Below, piece after piece: positions 28,032 through 36,244 of a stretch of 64,000 bases of DNA (position 1 is its first letter; each line of letters begins with the position of its first letter). The stretch spans positions 1,178,001-1,242,000 of the forward strand of contig NZ_JANHMP010000001.1 in the NCBI RefSeq assembly GCF_024609265.1, in the 5' to 3' direction. A program made the position numbers and the translations under genes. Under the pieces are notes generated by a model. The model was not told where the DNA came from and searched no databases. It saw only the letters and a program-made list of their open reading frames with translations. This stretch comes from Geothrix campi. GTDB lineage: Bacteria; Acidobacteriota; Holophagae; Holophagales; Holophagaceae.

Positions 28032-28252
28032 GGCGAGGAGCGCGAGACGGAGCGTAGCGGGTACTACGCGCGCCGAGCGTGACGCGGCATCACGACGCCC
28101 GCCACCCCCCGCCCGGAGGGATGAAGCCAGGCGGGCGCCCCGCGGCGTCAGGCCCCTTGAACGATGTCCCGCATCGCCCTGCGGGCCCTTCCTGGCGGGT
28201 GCATCCCGCCTGGCTTCATCGCGGCATCGTCGGGTTCTGTTATGAGCTCTTT
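27978..28252. repeat. Two-branched nested inverted-repeat element
   Basis: The outer arms (27978-27998 and 28232-28252) pair over 21 bases with one mismatch and contain GAGCTCATAACA. Inside are two branches. Branch one pairs 28011-28026 with 28097-28112 (one mismatch) and holds GCGTAG/CTACGC at 28052/28064. Branch two pairs 28120-28135 with 28205-28220 perfectly (GATGAAGCCAGGCGGG) and holds CCCGCA/TGCGGG at 28168/28180. The element covers the 3' end of the second GT9 gene and the whole gap before the DUF1573 gene; there is no other gene in the gap. It may be a MITE-like insertion or a structured RNA. I see no target duplication. Confidence 0.7.
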
Positions 28253-28299
28253 GCCCTCATCTCCGGATAGAATCACAGGTCTTCCTGCCGAGGTCCCGA

Positions 28300-29262
28300 A
28301 TGCTCCGTCGCCTCCTCCTCGCCTGCGCCGCCGTCACCCTCGTGGCCCAGGGTCCCGTCATCACCTTCGACAAGACCCACTACGATTTCGGCCGCATCAC
28401 GCCGGACCGCAAGGTGGCCGCGAAGTACCATGTCACCAACACCGGCAACGCCCTCCTTAGCATCACGCAGGTGCGGCCCAGCTGCGGCTGCACCGCCACC
28501 GTGATCGGCAAGTGGTCCATCCCCCCGGGCGACAGCACGGACCTGGAAGCCACCTTCGATCCCAGGGGTCTCAAAGGCGGTGTGCGGAAGTCCATCGAGG
28601 TGGTCTCCAACGATCCGAAGTCCCCGGCCGTGAGCCTGACCCTCGAGGCGGAGGTGGTGCAGGAGATCATGCCTTCCGTGGATTCCGTCTTCTTCCACCA
28701 CGTGCCCAAGTCCACCACCTCCCGCACCCTCCTCCGGTACGCCAGCGGCAACGGCGAGCCGGTCCAGATCGTGGACGTGAAGGCCCCCGGCGCCCCCTTC
28801 CTGACCTTCGCCTACCGGCAGGAGGGCAAGGACCTGGTGATGGAAGTGGCCTTCGACGGCCGGAAGGTGCCCGCAGGGCGGTTCCGCGGCGTCGAGCAGG
28901 CCACGGTGCACTTCACGAACCCACGCATGAATCAGCTGCCCCTGAACATCCAGTGGGAGTTGAAGCCTTCGGTCCAGGCCACCCCCGCCGAGCTGGTGTT
29001 CCAGGATGCCGCCGGCCGGGAACTGAGGCAGAAGCTTGCCCTCAAGCAGGCGGAAGGCCACGCCTTCCGCGTCACCGGCAGCCGCTGCTCCCTCACGGGC
29101 GTCCGCGTGGAGGGCCTGGGTCAAAAGGCGGCCTCCCACGAATTATCAGTCGTGCTGCCCGCCACCCTGAAGGCCGGAAGGTACAGCGAGGTGCTGTCCC
29201 TGACCACCGATGATCCGGATCAGCCGGAGTTGACGATCCGCCTGGCTGCGATCTTGAAATAG
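28300..29262 (+). CDS. Exported DUF1573 domain protein
   Basis: The 320-residue protein has a short signal peptide (about 1-17). The first domain is a DUF1573/ASH-like beta-sandwich: FDKTHYDFGRITPDRKV, FHVTNTGN-like YHVTNTGNALLSI, and RPSCGCTATVIGKWSIPPG with the conserved CGC. A second sandwich-like half ends with LSLTTDDPDQPELTIRL. Such proteins are exported and often tied to cell-surface or c-type cytochrome biogenesis in Bacteroidetes and Acidobacteria, but the function is not established. It begins 48 bases after a large inverted-repeat element. Confidence 0.82.
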   Translation: MLRRLLLACAAVTLVAQGPVITFDKTHYDFGRITPDRKVAAKYHVTNTGNALLSITQVRPSCGCTATVIGKWSIPPGDSTDLEATFDPRGLKGGVRKSIEVVSNDPKSPAVSLTLEAEVVQEIMPSVDSVFFHHVPKSTTSRTLLRYASGNGEPVQIVDVKAPGAPFLTFAYRQEGKDLVMEVAFDGRKVPAGRFRGVEQATVHFTNPRMNQLPLNIQWELKPSVQATPAELVFQDAAGRELRQKLALKQAEGHAFRVTGSRCSLTGVRVEGLGQKAASHELSVVLPATLKAGRYSEVLSLTTDDPDQPELTIRLAAILK

Positions 29263-29330
29263 CAACAAACCGTCAAGATCCGACGCGATTTCTCCTTCGC
29301 CCTCCCCCAGCAGGGAGCTAGCCTGGAGGG

Positions 29331-30281
29331 ATGCCGGAGTCCCGCAGATCCCACCTTGTCGCCGTCTTCGCCATGGCTGCCATCGCGGCCATATGGGGCG
29401 GCGGGTTCCCTGCGACCAAGTACTGCCTGCAGGGGGGCCTCTCCGTAGGTGCCGTGCTGGCCTTGCGATTCGCCATCGGCACCGCGGGCCTGGGCTTGAT
29501 GATGGTGATCCTCCGGGTGCCCATCCGCCGCCAGGACGCCCTGGATGGCCTCTGGCTGGGTCTGGTGCTGGCCACCCTGTTCTGGCTTCAGACGGATGGC
29601 CTCCGGTTCACTTCGACTTCGAAATCCGGGTTCATCACCGGCCTGTACGTGATCTTCACGCCGCTGGTCGCCCTGCTGGCGGGCGACCGCCTGCGGCCCT
29701 CCCACGGCCTGGCCGCCCTGGTGGCCCTGACGGGTCTGGCCCTGCTGGTCCGCGAACCCGGGGCGGCGTGGGGGGGCTGGAATCGCGGCGATTCCGAAAC
29801 GCTGCTGGCGGCCGTGCTGTGCGGGTTCCACATCGTGATGACGGCGCACTTCTCGCGGCGCTCCTCCGGTTGGGTATTGGCTTTCATGCAGGTGGCTGTC
29901 ACCGGGGCCATCTCGCTGGTCGTCACCCTCGCCCTCCCTGCGCCGTACGGCTTCCAGGGCGCGGGCGCGGCCCTTTCCCGGGGTGGCACCTGGGTCTCCC
30001 TGGCCTTCATGGGCCTGCTGGCCACCACCCTGGCCTTCTATGTGCAAAGCACCATGCAGGCCCGCCTGGGGGCCACGGAAAGCGCCATCCTCTTCAGCCT
30101 GGAACCCGTGTACACCGCCGGCATCGCCGTCAGCGGCCTCGTCCCGGGCGTCCTCGAACATCTGGGACCCACCCAGCTCGCGGGCGGTCTCCTGATCCTC
30201 GCCGCCACCTTCGTGGCCGAGCTGGGGCCGAGGCTGCTCCGGAGGCTCCAGCGGCCCGAACCGGAAGAGGCCATCGGATAG
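29331..30281 (+). CDS. EamA/DMT family transporter
   Basis: The 316-residue protein has ten predicted membrane helices in two EamA repeats. The first begins AMAAIAAIWGGGFPATKYCL and includes TSTSKSGFITGLYVIFTPL; the second includes YVQSTMQARLGATESAILFSLEPVYTA. Members move amino acids, nucleotide sugars or other metabolites across the inner membrane. Position between a surface protein and hldD does not fix a substrate. GGAGG lies very close to the ATG. Confidence 0.9.
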   Translation: MPESRRSHLVAVFAMAAIAAIWGGGFPATKYCLQGGLSVGAVLALRFAIGTAGLGLMMVILRVPIRRQDALDGLWLGLVLATLFWLQTDGLRFTSTSKSGFITGLYVIFTPLVALLAGDRLRPSHGLAALVALTGLALLVREPGAAWGGWNRGDSETLLAAVLCGFHIVMTAHFSRRSSGWVLAFMQVAVTGAISLVVTLALPAPYGFQGAGAALSRGGTWVSLAFMGLLATTLAFYVQSTMQARLGATESAILFSLEPVYTAGIAVSGLVPGVLEHLGPTQLAGGLLILAATFVAELGPRLLRRLQRPEPEEAIG

Positions 30282-30312
30282 CCGGTATCCTGTTGGAGAA
30301 GAGGAGTCGGGC

Positions 30313-31248
30313 ATGTTCATCGTCACGGGGGGCGCGGGATTCGTGGGCAGCAACCTGGTGCGGGAGCTGAACCGCCGGGGGCACACGGACATCCTCGTGG
30401 TGGACAACCTGGCCCGGGCGGAGAAGGCCCGGAATCTGGCGGACCTCACGCTCTCCGACTACATGGACAAGCGGGAGTTCCGGGCCCGGCTGGATGCGGG
30501 AACCCTGGACCTGCGCCCCGAGGCCGTGTTCCACAACGGCGCCTGCTCCGACACCATGGAGACCGACGGCCGCTACATGATGGAGAACAACTACGGGGAT
30601 TCGAAGGCCCTGCTCCACTGGTGCCTGGCCCGCAAATCGCCCCTGGTCTACGCCAGCAGCGCCGCCACCTATGGCGCCAGCACGGACTTCGAGCCCGTGC
30701 CCCGCAACGAGGGGCCCTTGAACGTCTATGGCTACTCCAAGCTGGCCTTCGACCAGCACGTGCGGAGCCTGATGGCCGCCATCCAGAGCCCCGTGGTGGG
30801 CCTGCGCTACTTCAACGTCTTCGGGCCCCGCGAGGGCCACAAGGGCCGCATGATGTCCGTGCTGCACCAGCTGTTGCGCCAACTCAAGGAGACGGGTGTC
30901 TGCCGTCTCTTCGAAGGGACGGATGGCTACGCGAACGGCGAGCAGCATCGCGACTTCATCTTCGTGGGCGATGTCGTGGCCATCAATCTGCACTTCGGCG
31001 GCGCGGGCATGGCGAAGGGCATCCTCAACGCCGGGACCGGGAAGGCGCGCAGCTTCAACGCCATCGCCCAGGCCCTCATCACCCACCTGGGTCAGGGGCG
31101 CATCGAATACATCCCCTTCCCCGAAGCCCTGCGCGGCAAGTACCAGAGCTTCACCCAGGCCGACGTGCGCAGCCTGCGGGCGGCGGGCTACACGGCCCCG
31201 TTCACGGAGCTGGAAGCCGGCATCGCCGCCACGCTGGCGGAGATCTAG
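30313..31248 (+). CDS. hldD: ADP-L-glycero-D-manno-heptose 6-epimerase
   Basis: The 311-residue SDR enzyme converts ADP-D-glycero-manno-heptose to the L-glycero form, the donor for heptosyltransferases. It has the NADP site TGGAGFVGSN, the HldD-specific run KARNLADLTLSDYMDK, YASSAATYG, catalytic Tyr and Lys in YGYSKLAFD, and RYFNVFGPREGHKGRM. The length is that of the E. coli enzyme. It fits with the two GT9 genes upstream as part of inner-core LPS synthesis. A GAGGAG site precedes the ATG. Confidence 0.94.
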   Translation: MFIVTGGAGFVGSNLVRELNRRGHTDILVVDNLARAEKARNLADLTLSDYMDKREFRARLDAGTLDLRPEAVFHNGACSDTMETDGRYMMENNYGDSKALLHWCLARKSPLVYASSAATYGASTDFEPVPRNEGPLNVYGYSKLAFDQHVRSLMAAIQSPVVGLRYFNVFGPREGHKGRMMSVLHQLLRQLKETGVCRLFEGTDGYANGEQHRDFIFVGDVVAINLHFGGAGMAKGILNAGTGKARSFNAIAQALITHLGQGRIEYIPFPEALRGKYQSFTQADVRSLRAAGYTAPFTELEAGIAATLAEI

Positions 31249-31255
31249 AGGCCGG

Positions 31256-32422
31256 CTAGGCCTTCCGGTCCAGGATCACCAAGGTGACGTCATCCACGAA
31301 CGGCGCCGGGGCATTGTAGGCACGGGCCTGGGCGATGACAGAGTCAGCCGCCGCCTCGGCTCCGGCGGGGAGCTCCGCGCAGATGCGCCGCAGGCCGGCT
31401 TCTTCGAGCATGGTGCGATCCTCGCGCTCCACTTCCACCAGGCCATCCGTGTAGAGCACGAGCCGATCTTCGGGAAGGAACTCCGCTTCGTGCTCCATGA
31501 AAGGCAGCTGGGCGTCCAGCCCCAGCATGAAGCCCTTGCCGCGGAGGACCTCGGACCGCTGGAGCCCGCCCCGGGAGCCCCGCACGATGCGCAGTGGCGC
31601 ACAGTGGCCTGCCGCCACATAGCAGATGCGATCCGCAGTGGGGTCCAGGCGGCCCAGCCAGGCCGTGGCGAACTGCTCGGCCAGCGTCGAGCGGCACAGG
31701 TCCTCGTTCATCCCCAGGGCCCAGGTCAGCGGTTCGCCGCCCAGCCGCACCTGGTTCTCGAAGGAGGTCTTCACCATGGCCGAGATGAGCGCCGCGGTGA
31801 CGCCATGGCCGCTCACGTCCGCGATCATCATGGCGGTAGCGCCATCCGGCAGCGGCAGGACCGCGTAGATATCCCCGCCGATGCCCGCGGCCGGAAGGTA
31901 GCAGTGGGTGTAGTGCACGCCCGCCCCCTCGCCGGGCAGCTTGGGCAGCAGGCCCATCTGGAGGGCCGCCGCGAGTTCCATCTCCTCGCGCACACGCTCC
32001 TGGAAGGCCGTCAGCTCCTTGTTCTGGCGTTTGATCTCCTTCTGCATCCCGATGAGCCGGAAGGTGGAATCCACCTTGGCCAGCACTTCCTGGGCATGGA
32101 AGGGTTTGGGGATCATGTCGTCGGCCCCCAGGGTCAGGCTGCCGATGCGCGAAGCCGTACCGTCCAGGGCGGACAGGATGATGAAGTAGATGTCCTGCGT
32201 GGCGGGATCGCTCTTGACCCGCTTGCAGAGCTCGTCGCCGGACATCTCCGGCATGCGGAGATCCGAGATGATGAGGTCGGGCTTCAGGCGCCCCATCTCA
32301 CCGAGGGCCTCGACGCCGTGGCCCGCGGTCAGGACCTGGTAGCCCGCCCGCTTGAGGTAGAAGCTGAGGATATCCCGGATGGGTGCTTCATCATCCACCA
32401 CCAGGACCACGCCCTTGGCCAT
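31256..32422 (-). CDS. Response regulator with PP2C-type (RsbU-like) phosphatase output
   Basis: The 388-residue protein has a receiver domain (1-120) with Asp54 in LIISDLRMPEMSGDEL, a coiled linker (KEIKRQNKELTAFQERVREEMELAAALQ), and a PP2C/SpoIIE domain with AAGIGGDIYAVLPL, IADVSGHGVTAAL and LYTDGLVEVEREDR. Phosphorylation of the receiver should control dephosphorylation of a STAS antagonist; a STAS gene lies 32 bases upstream in the same operon and is the obvious substrate. The matching anti-sigma kinase is not in the window. Confidence 0.92.
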   Translation of the reverse strand: MAKGVVLVVDDEAPIRDILSFYLKRAGYQVLTAGHGVEALGEMGRLKPDLIISDLRMPEMSGDELCKRVKSDPATQDIYFIILSALDGTASRIGSLTLGADDMIPKPFHAQEVLAKVDSTFRLIGMQKEIKRQNKELTAFQERVREEMELAAALQMGLLPKLPGEGAGVHYTHCYLPAAGIGGDIYAVLPLPDGATAMMIADVSGHGVTAALISAMVKTSFENQVRLGGEPLTWALGMNEDLCRSTLAEQFATAWLGRLDPTADRICYVAAGHCAPLRIVRGSRGGLQRSEVLRGKGFMLGLDAQLPFMEHEAEFLPEDRLVLYTDGLVEVEREDRTMLEEAGLRRICAELPAGAEAAADSVIAQARAYNAPAPFVDDVTLVILDRKA

Positions 32423-32454
32423 GCAGAACCTTCAGGGAACGGTGTTCGCGCCTG

Positions 32455-32793
32455 TCACGAACCGCGGAGGGCGTCCTGCTCGGTGGCGAAGATGGAGAAG
32501 TAGTTGGTGAGGTTCGTCTGATCGAAGGTCTTCTTCACCGGGGCCGGCAGGCAGGACAGATGCAGCTTCCCGCCGGACTTGTCCACGCTGTTGCGGGCCG
32601 CGACGAGGAGACCCAGGCCCGAGGAATCGATGAAGCTCACGCCCTCCAGGTTGATCACCAGGAGTTTCGGCTGCGCCGTGGCCACCGTTTCCCGGATCAC
32701 ATCCCGCAACTGGGCGGTCACTTCGAAGTTGACCTTGCCCTGGATCGACACCACGGATGCGGTGCCCTCTTGGCGGGTCTGGATGTTCAGCAT
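32455..32793 (-). CDS. STAS domain anti-sigma factor antagonist
   Basis: The 112-residue protein is a single STAS domain like SpoIIAA/RsbV. The phosphorylation site is in INLEGVSFIDSSGLGLL, with Ser57/Ser58 after Asp56. When unphosphorylated such proteins bind an anti-sigma kinase and free its partner. It overlaps the preceding gene by seven bases and precedes a REC-PP2C phosphatase gene, so substrate and phosphatase are made together. GGAG precedes the ATG, inside the upstream gene. Confidence 0.92.
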   Translation of the reverse strand: MLNIQTRQEGTASVVSIQGKVNFEVTAQLRDVIRETVATAQPKLLVINLEGVSFIDSSGLGLLVAARNSVDKSGGKLHLSCLPAPVKKTFDQTNLTNYFSIFATEQDALRGS

Positions 32794-33968
32794 GGCTCCT
32801 CCTGAAGAATTCCCTGAAGCACTCGCCGCCGCGCAGCATCACGCTGGCGTTGTTTGTATTCCGAATGGGATGCAGGACCTGATCGTGAGCTTTGAAACCC
32901 TGATTGTTCCATCACTTGGACTTCATGTGCGAAGAAGAAAGTAAACTCCTCCTGTTCTTGGATCAACTCTGGAATGCCGGCGAGGTCCGTCAGCCCCCCG
33001 TGCCCCAGGTCCCGCAGGCGCTCCTGGAGGGCCTCCAACGCCGAGGCGCCCGGACCCGGCAGGCGGATCAGGGTGCGCGCCGTGAACTGGATGGCTGAAT
33101 AATCCTTGCTGGAAAAGGGGTTCTGCTCAATACCGCCGGACTTGAGGGCCAGCGTGCTGCTGAGTTCCTGCCGATCCGCGGGGCTCAGATCCTGGATCTG
33201 GAACAGCGGGGGCAACGTCTCCGTCCAGGCGGCCAGGGCCTCCAGGTCGATCATGAGGTTCCGGCTCCGGCTGGGCTTGATGTGGGTGGGCATCAGCACG
33301 TGATGATCCAGGAGGAAGCGGATGACCATAAGCACGCCCAGCCGGTCCTCGGCCACGAAGCGGATGCCGATCTGGTCGTAGATGGTCTCCGCGACGTTCT
33401 CGGGCTTGTGGAGCATCTTCAGGAGCATGGACACACGGTCCTTGTTCTCCTTGCGCTCCACGGCCACCAGGGGCACCTCGTAGGCGCCGCGGAGCAGCCA
33501 GCGCCCCTCCTCGCACACGAGGAACTGGTCGTAGCGGCTGAAGACCTGGCGCTGGATCTCAGGAAGGAACCGGAGATTCACGTTGTGGTCCACGTGGAAG
33601 AGGGTGTGCATCACGCGCAGGATCGCGCAGGCCCAGCGACCGCTGAAGGTGCGGGGGCGTTCGGACGCCCAGACCATGAGGTCGAGGGGGTCCCCCAGGG
33701 TCCTGAGCTCGTTCGGAACGTGCAGGTCCGTCCCCTCGAGCACCACCCCCTCCAGGAAGTCGATGGCGTCCTCATAGATCTTGACCACCCGGGCCCGTTG
33801 CCCCGGCACGCTCATGTCGTAGCCGTAGTTGAGGGCGAACGTCCAAGCCTCGTCATGGGATTGGATCCGCAGGCCATCAAGGTCGATGGGTGACCCCCCG
33901 CCGAGGATCACCTGAGTGACCTCCGGAGGCATAGGGAACAGGGCATGGTGGCGCATGACGTCAAGCAT
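32787..33968 (-). CDS. Conserved protein with weak RelA/SpoT synthetase-like region
   Basis: The 393-residue product begins at the ATG at 33968, preceded by GAGAG; a GTG six codons earlier has no ribosome site. There is no signal or membrane helix. The centre (about residues 172-240) reads RKENKDRVSMLLKMLHK, then YDQIGIRFVAEDRLGV and HIKPSRSRNL. This order of basic, KML, D-x-IGIR-V and IKPS phrases resembles the synthetase domain of RelA/SpoT, but key nucleotide-binding residues are not clearly present. It may belong to an uncharacterised family found in deltaproteobacteria (I recall TIGR04552, not verified). The gene overlaps the STAS gene that follows. Confidence 0.6.
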   Translation of the reverse strand: MLDVMRHHALFPMPPEVTQVILGGGSPIDLDGLRIQSHDEAWTFALNYGYDMSVPGQRARVVKIYEDAIDFLEGVVLEGTDLHVPNELRTLGDPLDLMVWASERPRTFSGRWACAILRVMHTLFHVDHNVNLRFLPEIQRQVFSRYDQFLVCEEGRWLLRGAYEVPLVAVERKENKDRVSMLLKMLHKPENVAETIYDQIGIRFVAEDRLGVLMVIRFLLDHHVLMPTHIKPSRSRNLMIDLEALAAWTETLPPLFQIQDLSPADRQELSSTLALKSGGIEQNPFSSKDYSAIQFTARTLIRLPGPGASALEALQERLRDLGHGGLTDLAGIPELIQEQEEFTFFFAHEVQVMEQSGFQSSRSGPASHSEYKQRQRDAARRRVLQGILQEEPC

Positions 33969-33996
33969 CTTTACCGATTCTCTCACTATGAATCAT

Positions 33997-34030
33997 AAAA
34001 AAACGGGGCGCCCGAAAAAGGGGCGCCCCA
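33997..34030 (-). terminator. Rho-independent terminator after atpE
   Basis: GGGGCGCCC at 34005-34013 and GGGCGCCCC at 34021-34029 form a strong stem around a short A-rich loop (T-rich on the minus strand). On the minus strand it is followed by a run of seven T. It lies 20-50 bases beyond the atpE stop and just before the start of the RelA-like gene, so it closes the ATP synthase transcript. Confidence 0.85.
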
Positions 34031-34048
34031 TTGAAAACCGGTTTTGTC

Positions 34049-34354
34049 CTACTTAATGGCGAAGGCGGCGACGAGCACGTAGATCACGAGGGCCTCGATG
34101 AGGGCCAGGCCGATGATCATGGTGGTGCGGATGTTGCCGGCGGCCTGGGGATTGCGGGCCACGCCCTCGCAGGCGGCGACCACGGCCTTGCCCTGGGCCA
34201 GACCGCAACCAGCGGCCGCGATGGCGAGCGCGATGTGAGCGGTGAACTGGCCTTCGAAGAGGCTCTTGGCGGCGGGGGCAGCGGTGGGGGCGCCCTGCGC
34301 GAAGGCGACGGCGGCCAGGGTGAACAGGAAGGCGGTGGTGAGGAACTTCTTCAT
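34049..34354 (-). CDS. atpE: ATP synthase F0 subunit c, with cleavable-looking N-terminus
   Basis: The 101-residue protein starts with a signal-peptide-like segment ([20 protein letters not shown]), then a linker, then the two c-subunit helices. The polar loop is ARNPQ and the ion-binding carboxylate is Glu87 in [11 protein letters not shown]. Gln54 in helix one and Tyr92 align with ligands of sodium-type c-rings, but Ala follows Glu87 where sodium enzymes have Ser, so proton coupling is more likely. Family c-subunits are about 75-90 residues; the extra length is the leader. It is the last gene of a partial atp cluster. Confidence 0.93.
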   Translation of the reverse strand: MKKFLTTAFLFTLAAVAFAQGAPTAAPAAKSLFEGQFTAHIALAIAAAGCGLAQGKAVVAACEGVARNPQAAGNIRTTMIIGLALIEALVIYVLVAAFAIK

Positions 34355-34469
34355 GGTGGTACTCCTTGAAGCATGTCCTTGGGGTTCGGAATCCCGCAGA
34401 CGGTTAAGTGAAAAGGGTCGTGGACGAATGGGACGGATGCCGTGACTTGGCTTTGCCGAGGCGCGGCAT

Positions 34470-34525
34470 CCGGGGGGTCTCGGGGGGGCCCTTGCCCGCT
34501 AGGCGGGCACCCCCCGGACAATATC
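34470..34525. repeat. Composite palindromic repeat, copy C (after atpB)
   Basis: Outer arms CCGGGGGGT (34470-34478) and ACCCCCCGG (34509-34517) enclose an inner stem GCCCGC/GCGGGC (34494-34508). The right end reads CAATATCA, as in the copies after nuoN and fabI. It begins six bases beyond the atpB stop and lies in the 176-base gap between atpB and atpE. This copy is the shortest and most diverged of the three. Confidence 0.65.
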
Positions 34526-34530
34526 AATCA

Positions 34531-35262
34531 TCAATGCTCGTGCGAGACCGCGCCGCTCAGATAGATCACGGCCAGCATGGTGAACACGAAGGTCTGGATG
34601 AGGCCGAAGAAGAGGCCCAGGAACATCATGGGCACCGGCAGCAGAATGGGCATCAGGCCGAAGAAGATGCCGGCCACCACGTGCTCGCCGGCGATGTTGC
34701 CGAAGAGACGGAGGGAATGGCTGAGGATGCGGCTGAGCAGGCCCAGGATCTCCAGCGGGAACATCAGAGGCATCAGCCACCAGATGGGCCCCGCGAAGTG
34801 CAGCCAGTACTTGCCGACGCCCTGCTCCTTCATGCCCTGGAAGTTGTAGTAGCCGAACACCACGAGGGCCGCGCCCAGGGTGATGTTCCAGTTGCTGGTG
34901 CCGGGGCTGAGGCCTGGCAGCAGACCGAAGAGGTTGTTGAAGAAGACGAAGAGCGCCATGGTCCCGATGAAGGGCAGGTGCTTCTCGCCGTGGTGGGCGA
35001 TGTTGTCGTTGATCATGCCCTTGAGCCACTCGACTACGCCCTCGAACATCTGCTGGAGGGGGCCGGGGATGCGGGACAGGTTCTTCCGCACCAGGGCCGT
35101 GAAGAGCATGGCCACCAGGGCCGCCAGGGCGGCGTTGAGCAGGTGGTCATAGCGCTCCAGGATGGACAGGGCCGCCCCGTGGGCGAACCCGGGCCACGGG
35201 TGCTGGGCGAGTCCCAGCACTTGGGTGAGCCACTGGGCGAGCAACGATGCGTGGTGTTCCAT
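34531..35262 (-). CDS. atpB: ATP synthase F0 subunit a
   Basis: The 243-residue membrane protein has the essential Arg185 in the penultimate-helix phrase ILSHSLRLFGNIAGEH, the FFNNLFGLLPG segment, and the C-terminal FGLIQTFVFTMLAVIYLSGA. It forms the proton path beside the c-ring. It follows atpI by 12 bases and is separated from atpE by a repeat-containing gap. Subunit b and all F1 genes are missing from this cluster. Confidence 0.95.
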   Translation of the reverse strand: MEHHASLLAQWLTQVLGLAQHPWPGFAHGAALSILERYDHLLNAALAALVAMLFTALVRKNLSRIPGPLQQMFEGVVEWLKGMINDNIAHHGEKHLPFIGTMALFVFFNNLFGLLPGLSPGTSNWNITLGAALVVFGYYNFQGMKEQGVGKYWLHFAGPIWWLMPLMFPLEILGLLSRILSHSLRLFGNIAGEHVVAGIFFGLMPILLPVPMMFLGLFFGLIQTFVFTMLAVIYLSGAVSHEH

Positions 35263-35274
35263 CTGGATCAGACC

Positions 35275-35673
35275 TCAATCAGGCGGGGTGGCTTCGGGTT
35301 TCTGGAAGACGAGGCGCACGGCTTCCAGGAGGATGCCGGCCACGAAGAGAAGCACTCCCAAGGCCAGCGGCAGGGCTTCCGCCGGGTATCTGCCCATCAT
35401 CCCACGCAGCACCAGTGCGATCAATGCCAGTTTGCCCACGGACAGGAAGCCGTAGAGCCATCTCCGGCGCACGGAGGGTGTCAGCATCCGGGCCGTCAGG
35501 ACGCGGTGAAGGGTCCAGAAGGCCAAGCTGGCCAGGGCCCCGACGCCGAAGGCCAGGGCAGCGGTCCAGGAGCGCAGGAAACCCCAGAGGGGAATGCCCA
35601 GGATCCCCAGGACCACCATGGCGCCGGTCACGCGACGGAGGTGATCCTCGCCCTCGTCCCTAGTGCCGCTCAT
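35275..35673 (-). CDS. atpI: ATP synthase I chain-like membrane protein
   Basis: From the ATG at 35673, with AAGGA five bases before, the product has 132 residues and four predicted membrane helices. Its place directly before atpB and its size fit the AtpI (ATP synthase I chain) family, which helps assemble the c-ring and is weakly conserved. It overlaps the atpZ-like gene by 14 bases, so the two are translationally linked. Confidence 0.72.
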   Translation of the reverse strand: MSGTRDEGEDHLRRVTGAMVVLGILGIPLWGFLRSWTAALAFGVGALASLAFWTLHRVLTARMLTPSVRRRWLYGFLSVGKLALIALVLRGMMGRYPAEALPLALGVLLFVAGILLEAVRLVFQKPEATPPD

Positions 35674-35950
35674 CGGAGTCCTTCCCTTCTTTGAGGCGCT
35701 CGAGTTCTTCCGCATCCCGCTTCGCCATGCGCCGGTTCACCTTGTAGAGCTCCCAGAAGGCCGTGGCGATGCCCCAGACCAGCCCCACCCACTGGCCTGT
35801 GGCCGGATGCCCGAACCGCCCCCCGATCCAGCGGCCAAGGAAGAAACCGAGGGTGATGCAAAGGGGGAAGGTCAGGCCCATGGACATGAGGTCGCCCCAG
35901 AGGGCCCGCTCCCCGGGATCCGCATCCCTGCTGCCGCGCCTGAAAATCAC
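35660..35950 (-). CDS. AtpZ/AtpI family small membrane protein
   Basis: The 96-residue protein has two predicted helices with the family phrase SMGLTFPLCITLGFFLGRWIGGRFG and then WVGLVWGIATAFWELYKVNRRM, followed by a charged tail. Such proteins stand at the head of F-type ATP synthase operons and may assist assembly or magnesium uptake. It is the first gene of the partial atp cluster here and ends inside atpI. Confidence 0.85.
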   Translation of the reverse strand: MIFRRGSRDADPGERALWGDLMSMGLTFPLCITLGFFLGRWIGGRFGHPATGQWVGLVWGIATAFWELYKVNRRMAKRDAEELERLKEGKDSDERH

Positions 35951-36131
35951 GAATCGTCCCCCAAGAAATGGTGCGTCACCCCGCGCCTTTCAGTGTAAGC
36001 CGGGGCCTCCGCCACAGGAGGGACCCGCGGAGAGATAAAGCAGAGGCATGGCCGGGCCGTGCCTTTGCGTGGAAGCCCGTGCGACGGGCGCTACCTAGAG
36101 GCGCGTAGCGCGCAATCTCCGGAGTAGCAAA

Positions 36132-36160
36132 GCAGAAGCCCGGCTTGGCCGGGCTTCTGC
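36132..36160 (-). terminator. Strong hairpin after nuoN
   Basis: GCAGAAGCCCGGC and its exact complement form a 13-bp stem with a three-base loop, about 80 bases beyond the nuoN stop. On the minus strand it is followed by TTTGC, a weak U-run. It probably ends the nuo transcript. The rest of the gap to the atpZ-like start (35951-36131) shows only GC-rich sequence with small palindromes, and I see no gene or clear promoter in it. Confidence 0.6.
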
Positions 36161-36244
36161 GCGGGGGGCCGGGGGTGTTCGCGTAAGCGAGACCTTAGAT
36201 CCTTGCGACGCACGCGTCGCGGGGGGACCCCCCGGAGAACATCA
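36161..36244. repeat. Composite palindromic repeat, copy B (after nuoN)
   Basis: Outer arms CCGGGGGT (36169-36176) and ACCCCCCGG (36227-36235) flank an inner stem GCGACGC/GCGTCGC (36205-36220) next to CTTAGATCCT. The right end GAGAACATCA contains the nuoN stop codon itself. The left end joins the GCCCGGC hairpin, as in the copy after fabI. Confidence 0.75.
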
